Origin: Rugosibacter sp.
GTDB lineage: Bacteria; Pseudomonadota; Gammaproteobacteria; Burkholderiales; Rhodocyclaceae
DNA: 44,701 nt
Assembly (NCBI GenBank): GCA_004322535.1
Contig: SCUZ01000093.1
Location: 1 to 44,701, forward strand
Direction: 5' to 3'
Part shown: positions 41,989-44,701 of the stretch, piece after piece
How the letters are laid out: every line of letters begins with the position of its first letter
Position numbering within the stretch: position 1 is the stretch's first letter
Notes under the pieces: model-generated
Databases searched by the model: none
Told to the model about the DNA's origin: nothing
The model's input: only the letters and a program-made list of their open reading frames with translations
Translations under genes and position numbers: made by a program

Positions 41989-42649
41989 CGTGTTTTACGC
42001 GATCGGCCATGCCGGTGAGCATGCCAACAGCCGCTTTGCGCATCATGTCGGCAGTGGTTTGTGCGAGCTGCATCCCTGTCTCCATCTGCGCTTTACTGGC
42101 AGCGGTCATTTGCCGGGTGAAAGTTTCCAGCGTGGTTTTGATCTGCTCCCCCACGGCGGTGCCTGTGCGTCGGGCATGGCTGACCATATCCGCCAGCATG
42201 TCCGAGGCGAGCCCACGCGTTGCCGCAGCAGAGGTTTTCATGGTTTCCAGAAACAGCGCTTCCAGGCTTTCCAGATCGGCACGCGTTCTCGCCATATCCT
42301 GGCTGGAGAATTTTTGTGCACGGCCTGCGGCCTCTTCTACCGCCAGTTTTGTCGCTGCGGCAAATTGCGTCAGCGCCGCATCCAGCCCGGAAACCGCTTC
42401 TTTCATGCGTGCCTGGGCCACGCTTGCCTGGGCTTTGGTTTTATCCAGTTCCTCCTGCACGCCTTCACGCGTGCCTTGCACCACCGCATGCATGATGCGG
42501 CCAATGGATTCGAGGCTCAGTGCATGGTTGCCCATCGCATCCAGCGTAAGCTGGCGCACAGCCGCCTGCACATCCGTGCCTTGCGCAACAACCTGCCGTA
42601 CGCAGCTTTCCAGCGCGTCATTTTGCTCATCTTTTTTCTGCGTGGCCAT
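41948..42649 (-). CDS. Long-helical phasin-like protein (DUF6781-type)
   Basis: A 233-residue protein, nearly all helix with few aromatic residues (LDKTKAQASVAQARMKEAVSGL, AVEEAAGRAQKFSSQDMARTR), and a disordered SSKAPPSKDD tail. It resembles phasin-like or DUF6781 proteins, some of which coat polyhydroxybutyrate granules. A TTG at 42655 is in frame, but GGAG nine bases upstream of the ATG at 42649 supports the latter. It is coupled to the patatin gene. Confidence 0.7.
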   Translation of the reverse strand: MATQKKDEQNDALESCVRQVVAQGTDVQAAVRQLTLDAMGNHALSLESIGRIMHAVVQGTREGVQEELDKTKAQASVAQARMKEAVSGLDAALTQFAAATKLAVEEAAGRAQKFSSQDMARTRADLESLEALFLETMKTSAAATRGLASDMLADMVSHARRTGTAVGEQIKTTLETFTRQMTAASKAQMETGMQLAQTTADMMRKAAVGMLTGMADRVKHGAASSKAPPSKDD

Positions 42650-42761
42650 GATCAATTGCTCCTTTGATGGTTAGTCAAGCAAATGAAAATCCTTGAAACC
42701 CGTTCCTTTGAAACCCATGACATCCTGCAAATATTACAAACACGACAGCACGACAAGAAAG

Positions 42762-43082
42762 TCATCTGTCTTCAAGCGCCCGCAATCTCGTGCGTAGCGC
42801 ATCTATTTCTTCGAGCAGTTGCACAGCCAGCGCTGCCCCCGCGCGATTAACACCCAGATCGCTTTGCAAGCGCAGCACCACGCGCGCACGGCGCAGATGC
42901 ACGCCGGTAAACACCCAGCGCTGCGGCGCATCACCCAGCGGCGTGATGATGCCCTCATCGACCAACTCGATAATGCTTTCAGCGTGTGTTGTACAGGCGC
43001 GACACACATCGGCCAAAGTCAATTCCACCAGCTCTTCAAGAATGACGCCTTCTAATCGTGGCTGCATGGCGGGGTTACTCAT
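42762..43082 (-). CDS. cbpM: CbpM-like chaperone modulator
   Basis: A 106-residue MerR-like helix-turn-helix protein of the CbpM family, which binds the J-domain of CbpA and inhibits it. It has ELTLADVCRACTTHAESIIELVDEGIITP and RRARVVLRLQSDLGVNRAGAALAVQLLEEI. It lies 31 bases downstream of cbpA. Confidence 0.9.
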   Translation of the reverse strand: MSNPAMQPRLEGVILEELVELTLADVCRACTTHAESIIELVDEGIITPLGDAPQRWVFTGVHLRRARVVLRLQSDLGVNRAGAALAVQLLEEIDALRTRLRALEDR

Positions 43083-43113
43083 TCTTGATTACTCATCGTT
43101 TGCTTTTTCATGA

Positions 43114-44100
43114 TTAAACCCCTAATTTCGCGCGTGGTTTAAACCCATCGAACCGTTTTGCCATATCACTATAAACCGCCCGGGCTGCCTCATCACTCGC
43201 CGGTGGCAGGACAATTTGCAATACCACGTAAAAATCACCCGCCATGCCGTTCGCGGAGGCGGCGGGAATGCCACGCCCTTTTAATCGCAATTTAGCACCA
43301 GACGCAGACCCTGCCGGAATCCTGAGCTCCACCGAGCCATTTGGCGTAGGCACGGTGACGCTCGCTCCCAAGGCGGCTTCCCAAGGAGCCAAAGGCAAGT
43401 CAAGCATGACATCGCGCTGATCTACCCGATAATGTGGATGCGGTCGAAATTCAATTTCCAGATACAGATCCCCGGCCTTGCCCTGGCCGATACCCGGCGT
43501 GCCCTGCCCGCTCAGGCGTATGCTTTGTCCCGCACGAACCCCTCGCGGAATAGTCACATTCAGCTTTTGCTCACGCAATGCGACATGGCCTTCTGCATCG
43601 GTTTCCGGCACATGCAAAACAATCATGCGGGTTGCGCCGTGATAAGCATCTTCCAGATCAATCAGCACCTTGGCGTGGCGATCGGTACCATGCGCGTGGC
43701 CCGCCCCGCCCCGAAATGGGCCATGGGATGCGCCTCGACTTTGCGTGGCACGGCCAAACAGCTGCTCAAAAAACTCGCTGTAATCTGCACCATCACCGCC
43801 CATGCCGCCACCCGTAAAGCCTCCACCAGAAAACTCAAACCCCTCATTCCAGTCCGGCGGGGGACGGAACTCCTGGCCGCCCTTCCAATTGGCACCCAAC
43901 CGATCATAAGCCGCACGTTTTTCCGGATCTTTTAACGCTTCATACGCCTCACCGAGTTCTTTGAAGCGTGCCTCGGCATCCGCCTCTTTGCTGACATCCG
44001 GGTGATATTTACGCGCTAGCTGGCGATAGGCACGCTTGATGTCATCCTGCGTTGCACTGCGCTCAACACCCATGATTTTGTAGTAGTCCTTGAACTCCAT
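43114..44100 (-). CDS. cbpA: DnaJ-like co-chaperone CbpA
   Basis: A 328-residue J-protein. The J-domain (1-70) has the HPD motif at about 33-35; a Gly/Phe-rich segment (GFEFSGGGFTGGGMGG) and two C-terminal beta-domains (IPRGVRAGQSIRLSGQG, IPAGSASGAKLRLKGRG) follow, with no zinc finger, as in CbpA. An ATG at 44106 is in frame, but the CAGGA site is better spaced for 44100. Confidence 0.95.
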   Translation of the reverse strand: MEFKDYYKIMGVERSATQDDIKRAYRQLARKYHPDVSKEADAEARFKELGEAYEALKDPEKRAAYDRLGANWKGGQEFRPPPDWNEGFEFSGGGFTGGGMGGDGADYSEFFEQLFGRATQSRGASHGPFRGGAGHAHGTDRHAKVLIDLEDAYHGATRMIVLHVPETDAEGHVALREQKLNVTIPRGVRAGQSIRLSGQGTPGIGQGKAGDLYLEIEFRPHPHYRVDQRDVMLDLPLAPWEAALGASVTVPTPNGSVELRIPAGSASGAKLRLKGRGIPAASANGMAGDFYVVLQIVLPPASDEAARAVYSDMAKRFDGFKPRAKLGV

Positions 44101-44144
44101 GACCATGTCCTGAAAAGGTTTATTGAGGCTATATGCGACCGAAT

Positions 44145-44701
44145 TTACAAATTAAAAGGCTGACCTAATTCAGGCATCTCGACATGCGTATCCGGGCTTT
44201 GCAAAGAAAGTTGCGTGGAAAATTTTTGCATAACCTCTTCTTCACCATGTACAAGAAAAGTACGCGGGGCACGGCTATGTCGATGCCAGGCCAGAAGCTC
44301 ATCACGATCGGCATGCGCGGAGAATCCATTGATGGTGTAAATTTTCGCCCGCACCAAAACCTCTTCACCAAACAGGGTGACCGTTTTAGCGCCATCGATA
44401 ATGCGCCGCGCCAAAGTGCCTTGGGCAGCAAATCCAACAAACACGACACTCGAATTTTCGCGCCACAAATTATGTTTTAGGTGATGTCGCACTCGTCCGC
44501 CGGTCGCCATGCCCGATCCGGCAAGAATAACGGCTCCGCTGGTGATTGCGTTAAGGGCCATGGATTCTGCGGACTCGTGTGTGAAGTGCAGCCCTGGCAA
44601 AGAAAAAGGGTCTTGCCCGGAATCAAATAGTGTTCTCGTTTCCGCATCGAAACATTCCGGATGACGACGAAAAATTTCAGTGGCTGAAATCGCCATCGGC
44701 G
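44145..44701 (-). CDS. Beta-CASP metallo-beta-lactamase-fold RNase-like protein, C-terminal part (partial)
   Basis: The frame enters from beyond 44701 (reading P-M-A before IS) and stops at 44145. It has the beta-CASP segments SPMA-like start, GAVILAGSGMATGGRVRHHL, and the C-terminal zinc-ligand motifs FSAHADRDELLAW and FLVHGEEEVMQKF of RNA-specific MBL nucleases (YsnC/CPSF-like). The N-terminal HxHxDH part is outside the window. It probably processes RNA. Confidence 0.9.
   Translation of the reverse strand, partial: PMAISATEIFRRHPECFDAETRTLFDSGQDPFSLPGLHFTHESAESMALNAITSGAVILAGSGMATGGRVRHHLKHNLWRENSSVVFVGFAAQGTLARRIIDGAKTVTLFGEEVLVRAKIYTINGFSAHADRDELLAWHRHSRAPRTFLVHGEEEVMQKFSTQLSLQSPDTHVEMPELGQPFNL

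Overview
The window looks like the chromosome of a betaproteobacterium, of the Rhodocyclales/Nitrosomonadales kind. The evidence is gene content and order: yebC-ruvC-ruvA-ruvB-ybgC-tolQ...tolR-tolA-tolB-pal-cpoB-queE, ahcY-metF behind an SAH riboswitch, and a cbpA/cbpM chaperone pair. This placement is an inference from families and synteny; no rRNA or marker search was possible.

Region 1 (1-12.86 kb) is an accessory catabolic island. It opens with the end of a quinone-reductase-like gene, an orphan ParA ATPase and an SDR dehydrogenase. A divergently placed XylR/DmpR/MopR-type sigma-54 activator (1977-3617, minus) faces a sigma-54 promoter (GG-N10-GC at 3788-3803). That promoter precedes a tightly packed operon: a Rieske oxygenase, an unrecognised 107-residue protein, an AcuI/YhdH-type enoyl-CoA reductase, a fused NDP-forming acyl-CoA ligase, two hotdog (MaoC-like) proteins, an AtoE-type short-chain fatty-acid permease, and an exported c-heme/beta-propeller protein. 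A hairpin terminator lies at 12681-12712. I do not recognise this combination as a named pathway. It reads as inducible oxidation of a cyclic or branched compound followed by CoA-dependent breakdown. A 47-codon remnant of a Baeyer-Villiger-type monooxygenase follows the terminator.

Region 2 (12.86-35.7 kb) is mostly core genome: small conserved proteins, arfB, an initiator tRNA-fMet with its own promoter and terminator, the SAH riboswitch with ahcY and metF, a P-type cation ATPase, a membrane HExxH protein, a HerA-like ATPase, yebC, ruvCAB, and the tol-pal cluster. The tol-pal cluster is unusual because a 3-hydroxybutyrate dehydrogenase gene and a patatin gene sit between tolQ and tolR. Then come queE, a CoA-binding protein, gluQ, a thioredoxin-like gene and chrA. 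An 18-24 nt sequence (core GGCGCTGGTGATACGGCG) recurs through this region, both between genes and inside reading frames.

Region 3 (35.9-40.92 kb) is a relic chromosomal integron. It has an attI-like site, six attC sites, six minus-strand cassettes (one with two genes), and an integrase gene cut down to its first ~49 codons that still contains a good candidate cassette promoter. Two cassette proteins carry HEPN-like RNxxxH motifs, and a YefM-YoeB toxin-antitoxin pair abuts the distal attC in the opposite orientation. The array may therefore be a small store of toxin or defence genes.

Region 4 (40.96-44.7 kb) returns to ordinary genes on the minus strand: an RssA-type patatin, a phasin-like helical protein, cbpM, cbpA, and the C-terminal part of a beta-CASP metallo-beta-lactamase-fold RNase-like protein running off the window.
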